NCBI RefSeq assembly: GCF_012985465.1
Contig: NZ_JAAQWN010000005.1
Location: 186,001 to 250,000, forward strand
Reading direction: 5' to 3'
DNA from: Pseudomonas sp. WS 5079
Lineage (GTDB): Bacteria > Pseudomonadota > Gammaproteobacteria > Pseudomonadales > Pseudomonadaceae
Length of the DNA stretch: 64,000 nucleotides
The notes beneath the pieces are model-generated. The model saw only the letters and a program-made list of their open reading frames with translations, was not told the DNA's origin and ran no database searches. This document shows, piece after piece, positions 36,982 through 47,864 of the stretch (the first letter of the stretch is position 1; the number at the start of each line of letters is the position of its first letter). A program made the translations under genes and the position numbers.

Positions 36982-37110
36982 ATAACGACGCTGGCCTCTC
37001 GGCAAGCCGCGCCATTGTACCGATCTCATCGGAAGTTACAACCGTTGGTGCAGGATTAAAAAGCCAAGGGGCTCAAGCACTTGCCATAGCCCTGAAGAAC
37101 ACCCTCTATG

Positions 37111-37178
37111 TGGTGTGGGAGCGGGCTTGCCCGCGATGGCGGTGGTCACGTCATCGCGGGCAAGCCCGCTTCCACATT
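37111..37178. repeat. REP pair (REPIN)
   Basis: Inverted GTGGGAGCGGGCTTGCCCGC and GCGGGCAAGCCCGCTTCCAC units around a short spacer, upstream of the SRP gene and at the 3' end of the metallopeptidase gene. Confidence 0.85.
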
Positions 37179-37181
37179 GGA

Positions 37182-38348
37182 TCATTGGGCTTTCAACACC
37201 TCATCCGCCCGGCCGCCCTCCTCCTGGATCACCAGGTGGATGAAATGCAGCTTGGCAATCACCGCCGGTGGCAGCACGAAGGGATAGAAATCCGGTTGCC
37301 CCATGCTGCGGGACAGTTCGTTGAGCATGCCGGCCAGTTCGATCCAGGCGTTGACGAACGACAGGAACGCCGCCCCGCCAGGGTGTTGCGGATCGTAGAG
37401 CGTGGCGAGGGGAAACGGCTGGTAGTCCAGGTCCATCTCCCGCGCGCTCATGCCAAAGCCCAGGGCGGTATCGACCGCGTCCATCATGTGCAGGTAGTGG
37501 GCCCAGGTTTCCGCCCAGTCTTCCCAAGGGTGCATGGTGGCGTAGGCGCTGACGCAGGTTTGCTGCCAGCCCGGGCGCGGGCCGTTCTGGTAGTGCTGCT
37601 CGAGAGCATCGGCATAGCTGGCACGCTCATCACCAAACACCTGGCGGAACGGCTCCAGCCAGTGGCTGCCGGCGACCAGGCGATCCCAGTAATAGTGACC
37701 GACTTCATGCCGGAAATGACCGAGCAAGGTGCGGTACGGTTCACGCATCTGCACGCGAATTTTCTCACGGTGTTCGTCGTCGGCTTCCTTGATATCCAAG
37801 GTGATCAAGCCGTTGGCATGCCCGGTAGTGGGGGCCTTGCCTTGCAGGTCGATACCGACGAAGTCAAAGGCCAGGCCATTGGCTTCATCGACGGACTTGG
37901 GGACCACCTGCAACCCCAGGCTGATCAGTTGCGCCACCAGCCGGCGCTTGGCGGTTTCGACTTTGCGCCAGCGCTCGGGGTTTTCTGCAATCGACAGGTC
38001 GGGGATGGTGCGATTAAGGCTACACGCCACGCACAGCGGTGCGGTGCTGTAGGCCGGGATCAGCCAGTTGCAGGCAGCAGGCGTGTCGAGGTTGGCGCAG
38101 CGGCGCGAGGCGCCCGCGTCAAGATTATCGTCCTGCAGCCAGGTATTGACGACCGGCCCAGGTTGCAGGGACGACAGCCGGCTTTGCTCGGGCAGATAGC
38201 CCAGCAGCGCCGAACAGGCCAGGCATTGGCTGTTGCGAAAGAACAGGGATTGCCCGCAACGGCACTGCCACACCTTGCTATTGCGCGAAGTCCCGGCCAT
38301 GAACGGTGCGGCGATGCGCGAACTGAGCTGTTCGAAGAAGCGGTACAT
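37182..38348 (-). CDS. Zinc-binding metallopeptidase family protein
   Basis: A 388-residue protein with GGAG before its ATG. An N-terminal zinc-ribbon (CRCGQSLFFRNSQCLAC) is followed by a metallopeptidase-like domain with HEVGHYYW near residue 243 (HExxH) and a downstream acidic motif DWAETWAHYLHMMDAVDTA. Proteins of this type are often annotated putative zinc-binding metallopeptidase; substrate is unknown. No signal peptide is seen, so it is likely cytoplasmic. It is flanked by a REP pair and a separate hairpin. Confidence 0.88.
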   Translation of the reverse strand: MYRFFEQLSSRIAAPFMAGTSRNSKVWQCRCGQSLFFRNSQCLACSALLGYLPEQSRLSSLQPGPVVNTWLQDDNLDAGASRRCANLDTPAACNWLIPAYSTAPLCVACSLNRTIPDLSIAENPERWRKVETAKRRLVAQLISLGLQVVPKSVDEANGLAFDFVGIDLQGKAPTTGHANGLITLDIKEADDEHREKIRVQMREPYRTLLGHFRHEVGHYYWDRLVAGSHWLEPFRQVFGDERASYADALEQHYQNGPRPGWQQTCVSAYATMHPWEDWAETWAHYLHMMDAVDTALGFGMSAREMDLDYQPFPLATLYDPQHPGGAAFLSFVNAWIELAGMLNELSRSMGQPDFYPFVLPPAVIAKLHFIHLVIQEEGGRADEVLKAQ

Positions 38349-38396
38349 GGCGATCTCTCCAGGGGCGTGCCCAAGACTAGATCATTTACCACGCAA

Positions 38397-38427
38397 GATC
38401 GTTCCCACACTCTGCGTGGGAACGATC
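38397..38427. repeat. GATCGTTCCCAC inverted repeat
   Basis: GATCGTTCCCAC (38397-38408) and GTGGGAACGATC (38416-38427) are a perfect 12-bp stem with a 7-base loop, in the ligA to metallopeptidase gap. This is a different repeat family from the REP pairs and can act as a terminator hairpin for ligA. Confidence 0.8.
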
Positions 38428-38434
38428 GCCATCA

Positions 38435-40831
<2,397 letters not shown>

Positions 40832-40880
40832 TCAATATGTTAGTGCGCTTAATTCTACTGACAACGCTGAAGACCAATCC

Positions 40881-41744
40881 TCAGCGTTTCTGTGTCAGGG
40901 CGCGACGCTCGAACTCGACGATGCGCTGACGGTAGTGTTCGATGGTCTGGGCGGTCAGTACGCTGCGCTGGTCGTCCTTGAGCTCGCCGTTAAGTTCCTG
41001 GGAAAGCTTGCGGGCGGCGGCCACCATGACGTCGAACGCCTGTTTCGGGTGGCGCGGGCCTGGCAGGCCGAGGAAGAAGCTCACCGCCGGGGTGCTGAAC
41101 AGGTCGATATCGTCCAAATCGAAGGTGCCCGGCTTGACCGCGTTGGCCATGGAGAACAGCACTTCACCGTTGCCCGCCATGCTTTCGTGACGGTGGAAAA
41201 TATCCATCTCGCCAAAACGCAGGCCGCTTTCCAGGATGTTCTGCAACAGCGCCGGGCCCTTGAAGCCGGCCGCGTCGCGGCAGATCACGCTGATCACCAG
41301 CACTTCTTCAGCCGCCGGCTGATCCTTGGAGGACTCACGCGGTGCGCTCTTGGCCGGGGTTTCATCCGGAAAATCACCGTCACGGCTACTGAAGCTCGGG
41401 CCTTCGTCGACGTCGAGGTTCAGGTCGCCCTGATGCGGCTCGGCCACGACAGCACTGCCACGCTTGCCGCGCTTGGACGACGGCTCGCGGGGCTCGCGCA
41501 CCGGCGCGCTCATCGACGGCAGGTCGTGTTCGTCCAGTTGCGGTTCTTTATGGGTATCCAGGACACGGGGAGGCCCCAGCAGCTCGGCGGCGCCATCGTC
41601 GTCGGGCAGATTGGACAGGTTTCGGTCCAGGCGGAATTTCAGCTTGCCCTTGCCGCCGCGCATACGGCGCCAGCCATCAAAAAGAATACCGGCTATTACA
41701 ATAATGCCGATGACGATCAGCCACTCGCGCAGACCGATTTCCAT
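40881..41744 (-). CDS. zipA: Cell division protein ZipA
   Basis: A 287-residue protein with an N-out membrane helix ([20 protein letters not shown]), a basic then acidic unstructured linker (about 35-145), and a C-terminal FtsZ-binding domain ([50 protein letters not shown]). It tethers FtsZ to the inner membrane. The order smc-zipA-ligA is conserved in Pseudomonas. Confidence 0.94.
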   Translation of the reverse strand: MEIGLREWLIVIGIIVIAGILFDGWRRMRGGKGKLKFRLDRNLSNLPDDDGAAELLGPPRVLDTHKEPQLDEHDLPSMSAPVREPREPSSKRGKRGSAVVAEPHQGDLNLDVDEGPSFSSRDGDFPDETPAKSAPRESSKDQPAAEEVLVISVICRDAAGFKGPALLQNILESGLRFGEMDIFHRHESMAGNGEVLFSMANAVKPGTFDLDDIDLFSTPAVSFFLGLPGPRHPKQAFDVMVAAARKLSQELNGELKDDQRSVLTAQTIEHYRQRIVEFERRALTQKR

Positions 41745-41997
41745 GTAATCCCTTGCCTCTATAAAAAATGCTGAAAAATAAGGGGTTTAGCACCGTGCAA
41801 ACCGCTTTAAAACGTGGCGCCAACTCTATGTTCTGACTGACGTTTTGCCCACGCATACGAAAAATTGACATTAAACTAGCACGACCAAAGATAACTTTAC
41901 ACAGTTGGCGCAAAATGTGTCGGCTAACGCAGGAATCAGGCTACAAATCATAAGCTTCAAGCCGACACTCTTGCCCCTTGAAGCCAGCAACTTGCCG
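41745..41997. other. 253-bp gap between zipA and smc
   Basis: No gene seen. A hairpin at 41954-41984 (GCTTCAAG and CTTGAAGC) belongs to the same AGCTTCAAG repeat family as near 11993 and 15826. It lies just after the smc stop and may act as its terminator. Confidence 0.55.
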
Positions 41998-44900
41998 CTA
42001 ACTTTCCACCATCGCCATCGCCTCTTCCACATCCACCGCCACCAGTCGCGAACAGCCCGGTTCATGCATGGTCACCCCCATCAATTGATCAGCCATTTCC
42101 ATGGCGATCTTGTTGTGGGTGATATAGATGAACTGCACCGTCTGGGACATCTCTTTAACCAGGCGGGCATACCGTCCAACGTTAGCGTCATCCAGCGGCG
42201 CGTCAACTTCGTCGAGCATGCAGAACGGCGCCGGGTTCAACTTGAAGATGGCAAACACCAGGGCCAATGCGGTCAGGGCCTTCTCGCCGCCGGACAACAA
42301 ATGGATGGTGCTGTTCTTCTTGCCCGGAGGCCGCGCCATGATCGTTACCCCTGTATCGAGTAGATCTTCGCCCGTCAGTTCCAAGTAAGCGCTGCCACCA
42401 CCGAAAACTTTTGGGAATAAGGCCTGTAAACCGCTATTAATCTGATCAAAGGTATCTTTGAAGCGGTTTCGGGTCTCTTTGTCGATCTTGCGAATGACGT
42501 TTTCCAAAGTGTCGAGGGCTTCCACCAGATCGGCGTCCTGGGCATCCAGATAACGTTTGCGTTCGGACTGCTGCTGGTATTCGTCGATGGCCGCGAGGTT
42601 GATCGCCCCGAGTCGTTGAATACGTGCGCCAATGCGCTCAAGTTCTTCCTCGGCGTCCTTCTCGTTGGCCTGGGCGGTCAGGGTATTGAGTACGCCGTGC
42701 AGGTCGTAGCCATCTTCCAGCAACTGGTCTTGCAGAGTCTTGCGGCGCACCGTGAGGGCTTGCCACTCCATGCGCTGCTGTTCGAGTTGGCCGCGGATCA
42801 ATTGCGATTGCTGCTCGGCCTGGGTCCGGCGCTTTTCTGCGTCGCGCAGTTCGCGGTCGGCATCTTCCAGGGCGATTTGTGCGGTCTTGAGTTCTTCGTC
42901 GACGCTCATGCGTTTATCGAGCAACTCTTCGAGCTTCAAGCGCAGCTCTTCCAGCGGCGCCTCGCCCTCCTCCAGGTTGAGGCTCAGTTGCTCGCGCTTT
43001 TCCGTCAGGCGTTCGGACTGCATCTCCAGGCGCTCCAGGGCCTGGCGCGTGGAATCGTGCTGGGCGCGCAAGGAGCCCAGGCGCACGGCCAACTGGTGGG
43101 CGTGATCCTTGTGCTGGCGCGCTTCCTGGCGTACCCGGTCGAGGCGCTCGCGCAGGCTGTCACGCTGGGCCAGCAACAGTTCGCGCTGCTCGGTATCGAG
43201 GGCCATGCTGTCGAGGGCCTCCTGCAATTGCAGGCGTGCCTCACCGACTTGTTCGTGTTCGAGGGCGCGCTGTTCGCCCATTTCGGCCACTTCTTCGTCG
43301 AGCCGGGTGCGGCGCAGGGTCAGCTGTTCGGCCTTGGCCTTGCTGGCCGAGAGTTGGGCTTTCAATTCGCCCTGCTGGCGCGCTTCGTCCTGCAACAGGC
43401 GGCGCAAGTGTTCGCGGCCGGTCTCTTGCTGGCGCTGAGTGGCGCGCAGGGTTTGCAGTTGGGTTTCCAGGGACTCAAGGGTGGCTTCGCGCTCTTCACG
43501 CTCGGCACTCAGGTTGACGATTTCCTGGCCACGGGCCAATACGCCACTTTCGGCTTCACTGGCGCGGCGCACCCGCAAAAAGTGCCGGCCTACCCAGTAG
43601 CCGTCGCGGCTGATCAGGCTTTCGCCAGAGATCAATTGGCCACGCAGCGCCAGGGCCTGTTCCAGCGAGTCCACCGGTTTGACCTGGCCCAGCCACGGCG
43701 CCAGATCAATCTGCGCCTCGACTTTATCCAACAGGCTGCCGGGCACGCGGGTGCCATCGGCTGCCGGGCTGAGCAGGCGCAAGTCACCTTGTGTGAAGCC
43801 CGCCAGGTCAAAGCCGCCAAAATCGTCCACCAGCACCGCTTGCAGGTCCGCACCGAGCACGGTTTCCACAGCCAATTCCCAACCAGCTTCAACCTTCAAG
43901 CCTTCGGCCAGGCGCGGGCGCTCGGCCAGGTGCTGGTCGCGCAGCCATTCGGCGGTGCCGGTGCCTGGGTCCAATGCGGCCTGCTGCAAGGCTTCAAGGG
44001 AGGCCAGGCGCCCGTTAAGGCGCTGTAAATCGCCCTGGGCCTGCTGTTGCGCCTGGGTCGCCTGCTGCAGCTCCTGACGCAATTGCTCCAGGCGTTCCAC
44101 TTGTTGTTCTTCGCTGGCCTCCAGCTCTTCCAGGGTCATTTCGCTTTCGGCCAACTGCTCGCTCAGCGCCATGATCGCCGCGTCTTCCGGAGCGGAGGCG
44201 AGCAACGCGCGCTCCTCCAGGGCCCGGCGCTGACGCTCGGCCAGGCGTTCCATACTGGTTTCCAGTTGCTGGATGCGCGACTGCTGCACCTCAGCCTGGC
44301 GCCGTGGCTCGGCGGAGCGCAGGTTGAACGCGTCCCACTGCTCCTGCCAGCCGTGCATGGTGGTTTCCGACTCTTCCAGGGCGGCGGCGGCTTCTTCGGC
44401 GGCGGCGCTGGTGATTTCCTGCTCGGGGGTGAGCATGTCCAGCTCTTCGCCGAGGGCCAGCAGCAAGGTGCGGTCGTGGCCCAGGTGGGATTCGGTTTCC
44501 AGCCGCGCCCGCTCCGCTTCCTTGAGGTCATCCTGCAACTGGCGCAGGCGCTGCTGGCCGTGCTGGATGCTCTGCTCGACCCGCGCAATATCGCCGCCCA
44601 CCGAATAGAAACGGCCCTGCACCAGATTGAAGCGCTCGGACAGATCATGGTGACCGTCACGCAGGCGCTCGATGCTGGCGTCGGCATTGCGCTGCTCGGC
44701 CACCAGGGCTTCGAAGCTGATTTCCTGGGTGCCGATGATCGCTTCGCGCTGGCCCACCTGGTCATTCAAGGCCTGCCAGCGCAGGGCCGAGAGTTGTGCC
44801 TTGAGCTGGCGCTCTTCGCCTTTGTATTCCTGGTATTTCTCGGCGGCCTGGGCCTGGCGGTGCAGGCGCTCCAACTGGCGCTCCAGCTCTTCACGCAGGT

Positions 44901-45486
44901 CGGTCAGGCGCGCCAGGTTTTCGTGGGTGCGGCGGATGCGGTTCTCGGTCTCGCGCCGGCGCTCCTTGTACTTGGAGATGCCGGCCGCTTCCTCGATAAA
45001 GTTGCGCAAGTCCTCGGGCTTGGCTTCGATCAGCTTGGAGATCATGCCCTGCTCGATGATCGAGTAGCTGCGCGGGCCCAGGCCGGTGCCGAGGAAGATG
45101 TCGGTGATGTCGCGGCGCCGGCACTTGGTGCCATTGAGGAAGTAACTGTTCTGGCTGTCGCGCGTCACTTTGCGGCGGATGGAAATTTCTGCGTAGGCCG
45201 CGTATTCGCCCACCAGGGTGCCGTCGGAGTTGTCGAACACCAGTTCGATGCTGGCCTGGCTCACCGGCTTGCGGCTGGTGGAGCCATTGAAGATGACGTC
45301 GGTCATCGACTCGCCACGCAGGTTTTTTGCCGAGCTCTCGCCCATCACCCAGCGCACGGCGTCGATAATGTTCGACTTGCCGCAACCATTGGGCCCGACC
45401 ACTGCCGCCATGTTACTGGGGAAGTTCACCGTAGTCGGGTCGACGAAGGATTTGAACCCCGCCAGTTTGATGCACTTGAGCCGCAC
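41998..45486 (-). CDS. smc: Chromosome segregation protein SMC
   Basis: A 1,162-residue SMC ATPase. I chose GTG 45486, which gives the canonical MRLKCIKLAGFKSFVDPTTV. Walker A is GPNGCGKSN (31-39). Two long coiled coils flank a hinge near 500-640. The C-terminal head carries the signature LSGGEKALTALALVFAIF and Walker B CMLDEVDAPLDDANVGRY. It organises and resolves sister chromosomes with ScpA/B. Only 2 bp separate the GntR stop from this start, implying co-transcription with a regulator. Confidence 0.96.
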   Translation of the reverse strand: MRLKCIKLAGFKSFVDPTTVNFPSNMAAVVGPNGCGKSNIIDAVRWVMGESSAKNLRGESMTDVIFNGSTSRKPVSQASIELVFDNSDGTLVGEYAAYAEISIRRKVTRDSQNSYFLNGTKCRRRDITDIFLGTGLGPRSYSIIEQGMISKLIEAKPEDLRNFIEEAAGISKYKERRRETENRIRRTHENLARLTDLREELERQLERLHRQAQAAEKYQEYKGEERQLKAQLSALRWQALNDQVGQREAIIGTQEISFEALVAEQRNADASIERLRDGHHDLSERFNLVQGRFYSVGGDIARVEQSIQHGQQRLRQLQDDLKEAERARLETESHLGHDRTLLLALGEELDMLTPEQEITSAAAEEAAAALEESETTMHGWQEQWDAFNLRSAEPRRQAEVQQSRIQQLETSMERLAERQRRALEERALLASAPEDAAIMALSEQLAESEMTLEELEASEEQQVERLEQLRQELQQATQAQQQAQGDLQRLNGRLASLEALQQAALDPGTGTAEWLRDQHLAERPRLAEGLKVEAGWELAVETVLGADLQAVLVDDFGGFDLAGFTQGDLRLLSPAADGTRVPGSLLDKVEAQIDLAPWLGQVKPVDSLEQALALRGQLISGESLISRDGYWVGRHFLRVRRASEAESGVLARGQEIVNLSAEREEREATLESLETQLQTLRATQRQQETGREHLRRLLQDEARQQGELKAQLSASKAKAEQLTLRRTRLDEEVAEMGEQRALEHEQVGEARLQLQEALDSMALDTEQRELLLAQRDSLRERLDRVRQEARQHKDHAHQLAVRLGSLRAQHDSTRQALERLEMQSERLTEKREQLSLNLEEGEAPLEELRLKLEELLDKRMSVDEELKTAQIALEDADRELRDAEKRRTQAEQQSQLIRGQLEQQRMEWQALTVRRKTLQDQLLEDGYDLHGVLNTLTAQANEKDAEEELERIGARIQRLGAINLAAIDEYQQQSERKRYLDAQDADLVEALDTLENVIRKIDKETRNRFKDTFDQINSGLQALFPKVFGGGSAYLELTGEDLLDTGVTIMARPPGKKNSTIHLLSGGEKALTALALVFAIFKLNPAPFCMLDEVDAPLDDANVGRYARLVKEMSQTVQFIYITHNKIAMEMADQLMGVTMHEPGCSRLVAVDVEEAMAMVES

Positions 45487-45488
45487 GC

Positions 45489-46148
45489 TTAGGCGTCCGC
45501 CAGGGCTGCGATAACCAGGGTGCAACTGCGCTGGCCATAGGCCGACAACACTTGGCGAATCTGCGGCAAGTCACGGGCCAGTACGGCAGCGAGCAGTTGC
45601 TCGAACAGCACCAGGTACTCGCTCATGGACGCCTTGCGTTGATCCAGGGCCAGGTAATAGGCGCGATTCATCGCCGGCTGCAGGTTCTCGACGGTTTCCT
45701 GCAGGTACGGGTTGTTGGCAAAGGGGTACGCGGCGCGCATGACATTGAAGCATTCCTCGACAAAGGCGCGGATGTCCTGGCGTTCGAAATTGCTCACCAG
45801 TCGTTGCTGGATCTGCACGAACGGCGCCATGTCGACCTGGGTCTGCCAGCCTTCGGCAACCGCGTTGCCCAGCAGGATGTACAGCTCGCTCATCAGCGTG
45901 CACAGGCTCTGCACCTTGTGTGCGGTGAGCTCGGTGACGTGGGCGCCACGGCGCGGCAGGATGGCGATCAGGTGCCGCCGCTCGAGGATCAGCAAGGCTT
46001 CGCGCACGGAGCCACGGCTGACATTGAGTGCCAGCGTGACTTTCTGTTCCTGGATCCGCTCCCCAGGCTTGAGATCGCCGCGAATGATGCGTTCGGCGAG
46101 GTGGTGAGCGATTTGCTCGGCGAGACTATCCGGCGCCTTGAACGTCAT
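45489..46148 (-). CDS. GntR/FadR-family regulator upstream of smc
   Basis: A 219-residue regulator. The N-terminal winged helix is of GntR type (SLAEQIAHHLAERIIRGDLK, ALNVSRGSVREALLILE), followed by a FCD all-helical ligand domain (about 85-210, with RAAYPFANNPYLQE). FCD members bind small acids or purine-related ligands. It is divergent from xdhA, with a paired operator in the 267-bp gap, and likely controls xdhABC and/or its own gene and smc. Confidence 0.92.
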   Translation of the reverse strand: MTFKAPDSLAEQIAHHLAERIIRGDLKPGERIQEQKVTLALNVSRGSVREALLILERRHLIAILPRRGAHVTELTAHKVQSLCTLMSELYILLGNAVAEGWQTQVDMAPFVQIQQRLVSNFERQDIRAFVEECFNVMRAAYPFANNPYLQETVENLQPAMNRAYYLALDQRKASMSEYLVLFEQLLAAVLARDLPQIRQVLSAYGQRSCTLVIAALADA

Positions 46149-46318
46149 GTTTTCCCTTCAAAATCGTCTATCGGTACAAGGGCGGCAGTGTAGCGCAATC
46201 ACTGGGCCAGCAACGCCGAATTTGGCATGAAATAAGCAGACGATAAAGCCCAGGCGCCCCTGAAAACGGCGGTTACAGGGATCTGCACCATAATCAAAGG
46301 TGTTGCAATCGCTTTTTC

Positions 46319-46357
46319 TTGACCTTCTGGTCAGAAAATCGTTGACCGAAAAGTCAG
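46319..46357. promoter_or_regulatory. Two TTGAC-N6-GTCAG operators upstream of xdhA
   Basis: TTGACCTTCTGGTCAG (46319-46334) and TTGACCGAAAAGTCAG (46342-46357) share TTGAC-N6-GTCAG and start 23 bp apart, two helical turns. The second overlaps the -35 of the xdhA promoter. GntR-family dimers often bind tandem dyads of this size. Confidence 0.7.
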
Positions 46358-46370
46358 ACATGACTAGATT
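46342..46370 (+). promoter_or_regulatory. sigma70 promoter of xdhABC-guaD
   Basis: TTGACC, 17 bases, TAGATT, with a predicted transcription start near 46377, about 40 bp before xdhA. The -35 is part of the second operator copy. Confidence 0.6.
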
Positions 46371-46415
46371 CGGCGCAAAGCGGTTAACAACAATAATGAG
46401 TCTGCGAGGCCTTCC

Positions 46416-47864
46416 GTGATCCAGTTTTTACTAAACCAGGAGCTCCGTAGCGAGCACGCCCTGGACCCGAACCTGACTGTGCTCAACTACCTGCGTGAGC
46501 ACCTGGGCAAATCCGGAACCAAGGAAGGCTGCGCCAGCGGCGACTGTGGTGCCTGCACCGTGGTGGTCGGCGAGTTGCATACCGACGAGCAAGGTGCCGA
46601 GCAGATTCGCTATCGCAGCCTCAATTCGTGCCTGACGTTTGTCTCGTCCCTGCACGGCAAGCAACTGATCAGCGTGGAAGACCTCAAGCACCAGGGCCAA
46701 CTGCACAGCGTGCAACAGGCGATGGTCGAGTGCCATGGCTCGCAGTGCGGTTTCTGCACGCCGGGCTTTGTGATGTCACTGTTCGCCCTGCAAAAAAACA
46801 GCGACGCCCCGGACAGCGCCAAGGCCCACGAAGCCCTGGCCGGCAACCTGTGCCGCTGCACCGGCTACCGGCCGATCCTGGCCGCCGCCGAACAGGCCTG
46901 TTGCAACAAGCCCCAGGACCAGTTCGATAGTCGCCAGGCGCAGACCATCGCCCGCCTCAAGGCCATCGCCCCGACGCAAACCGGCGAACTGAACAGCGGC
47001 GACAAACGCTGCCTGGTGCCCCTGACCGTCGCCGACCTGGCCGACCTCTACGACGCCTACCCACAGGCCCGGCTGCTGGCCGGCGGCACCGACCTGGCGC
47101 TGGAAGTGACCCAGTTCCACCGCACGCTGCCAGTGATGATCTATGTGGGCAACATCGAGGCCATGAAGCGCATCGAGACCTTTGACGACCGCCTGGAAAT
47201 CGGCGCCGCCACCGCCCTCTCCGACTGCTACAGCGCGCTGCACCATGAATACCCGGACTTCGGCGACCTGCTGCACCGCTTCGCCTCCCTGCAAATCCGC
47301 AACCAGGGCACCCTCGGCGGCAATATCGGCAACGCCTCGCCCATCGGTGATTCGCCGCCGCTGCTGATCGCCCTCGGCGCGCAGATCGTGCTGTGCAAGG
47401 GCAGCGTGCGCCGCACCCTGGCCCTGGAAGACTACTTTATCGATTACCGCGTCACTGCCCGCCAGGACAGCGAGTTCATCGAAAAAATCATCGTACCCAA
47501 GGGCCACGCGCTGTTTCGTGCCTATAAGGTTTCCAAGCGCCTGGACGATGACATCTCGGCGGTGTGCGCGGCGTTCAACCTGAAAATCGACAACGGGGTG
47601 ATCAGCGATGCCCGCGTCGCCTTCGGCGGCATGGCCGCCACGCCCAAACGCGCGCAACACTGCGAGACGGTGCTGATCGGCGCCACCTGGAACAGTGCCA
47701 CCGTGGAGAAAGCCTGCGCGGCCCTGGCCGAGGATTTCACCCCGCTGTCGGACTTTCGCGCGAGCAAGGAATACCGCCTGCTCAGCGCACAGAACCTGCT
47801 GCGCAAATACTTCATCGAACTGCAAACGCCGCACATCGAGACTCGGGTGACCGCTTATGTCTAA
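46416..47864 (+). CDS. xdhA: Xanthine dehydrogenase small subunit (FeS/FAD)
   Basis: A 482-residue subunit with GTG start and GAGG ahead. The plant-type [2Fe-2S] cluster uses Cys39, Cys44 and Cys47 (GCASGDCGACTVV), with a fourth cysteine after. The second [2Fe-2S] domain contains CGFCTPGFVMS and CRCTGYRPI. The FAD domain (from about 195) shows LLAGGTDLALE and GTLGGNIGNASPIGDSPP. It passes electrons from molybdopterin to NAD. It overlaps xdhB by eight bases. Confidence 0.95.
   Translation: MIQFLLNQELRSEHALDPNLTVLNYLREHLGKSGTKEGCASGDCGACTVVVGELHTDEQGAEQIRYRSLNSCLTFVSSLHGKQLISVEDLKHQGQLHSVQQAMVECHGSQCGFCTPGFVMSLFALQKNSDAPDSAKAHEALAGNLCRCTGYRPILAAAEQACCNKPQDQFDSRQAQTIARLKAIAPTQTGELNSGDKRCLVPLTVADLADLYDAYPQARLLAGGTDLALEVTQFHRTLPVMIYVGNIEAMKRIETFDDRLEIGAATALSDCYSALHHEYPDFGDLLHRFASLQIRNQGTLGGNIGNASPIGDSPPLLIALGAQIVLCKGSVRRTLALEDYFIDYRVTARQDSEFIEKIIVPKGHALFRAYKVSKRLDDDISAVCAAFNLKIDNGVISDARVAFGGMAATPKRAQHCETVLIGATWNSATVEKACAALAEDFTPLSDFRASKEYRLLSAQNLLRKYFIELQTPHIETRVTAYV

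Noticed and set aside
44047..45492. 481-codon open frame on the plus strand opposite smc
   Set aside because: Leu/Gln-rich shadow of the SMC coiled coil; no ribosome-binding site or family match.
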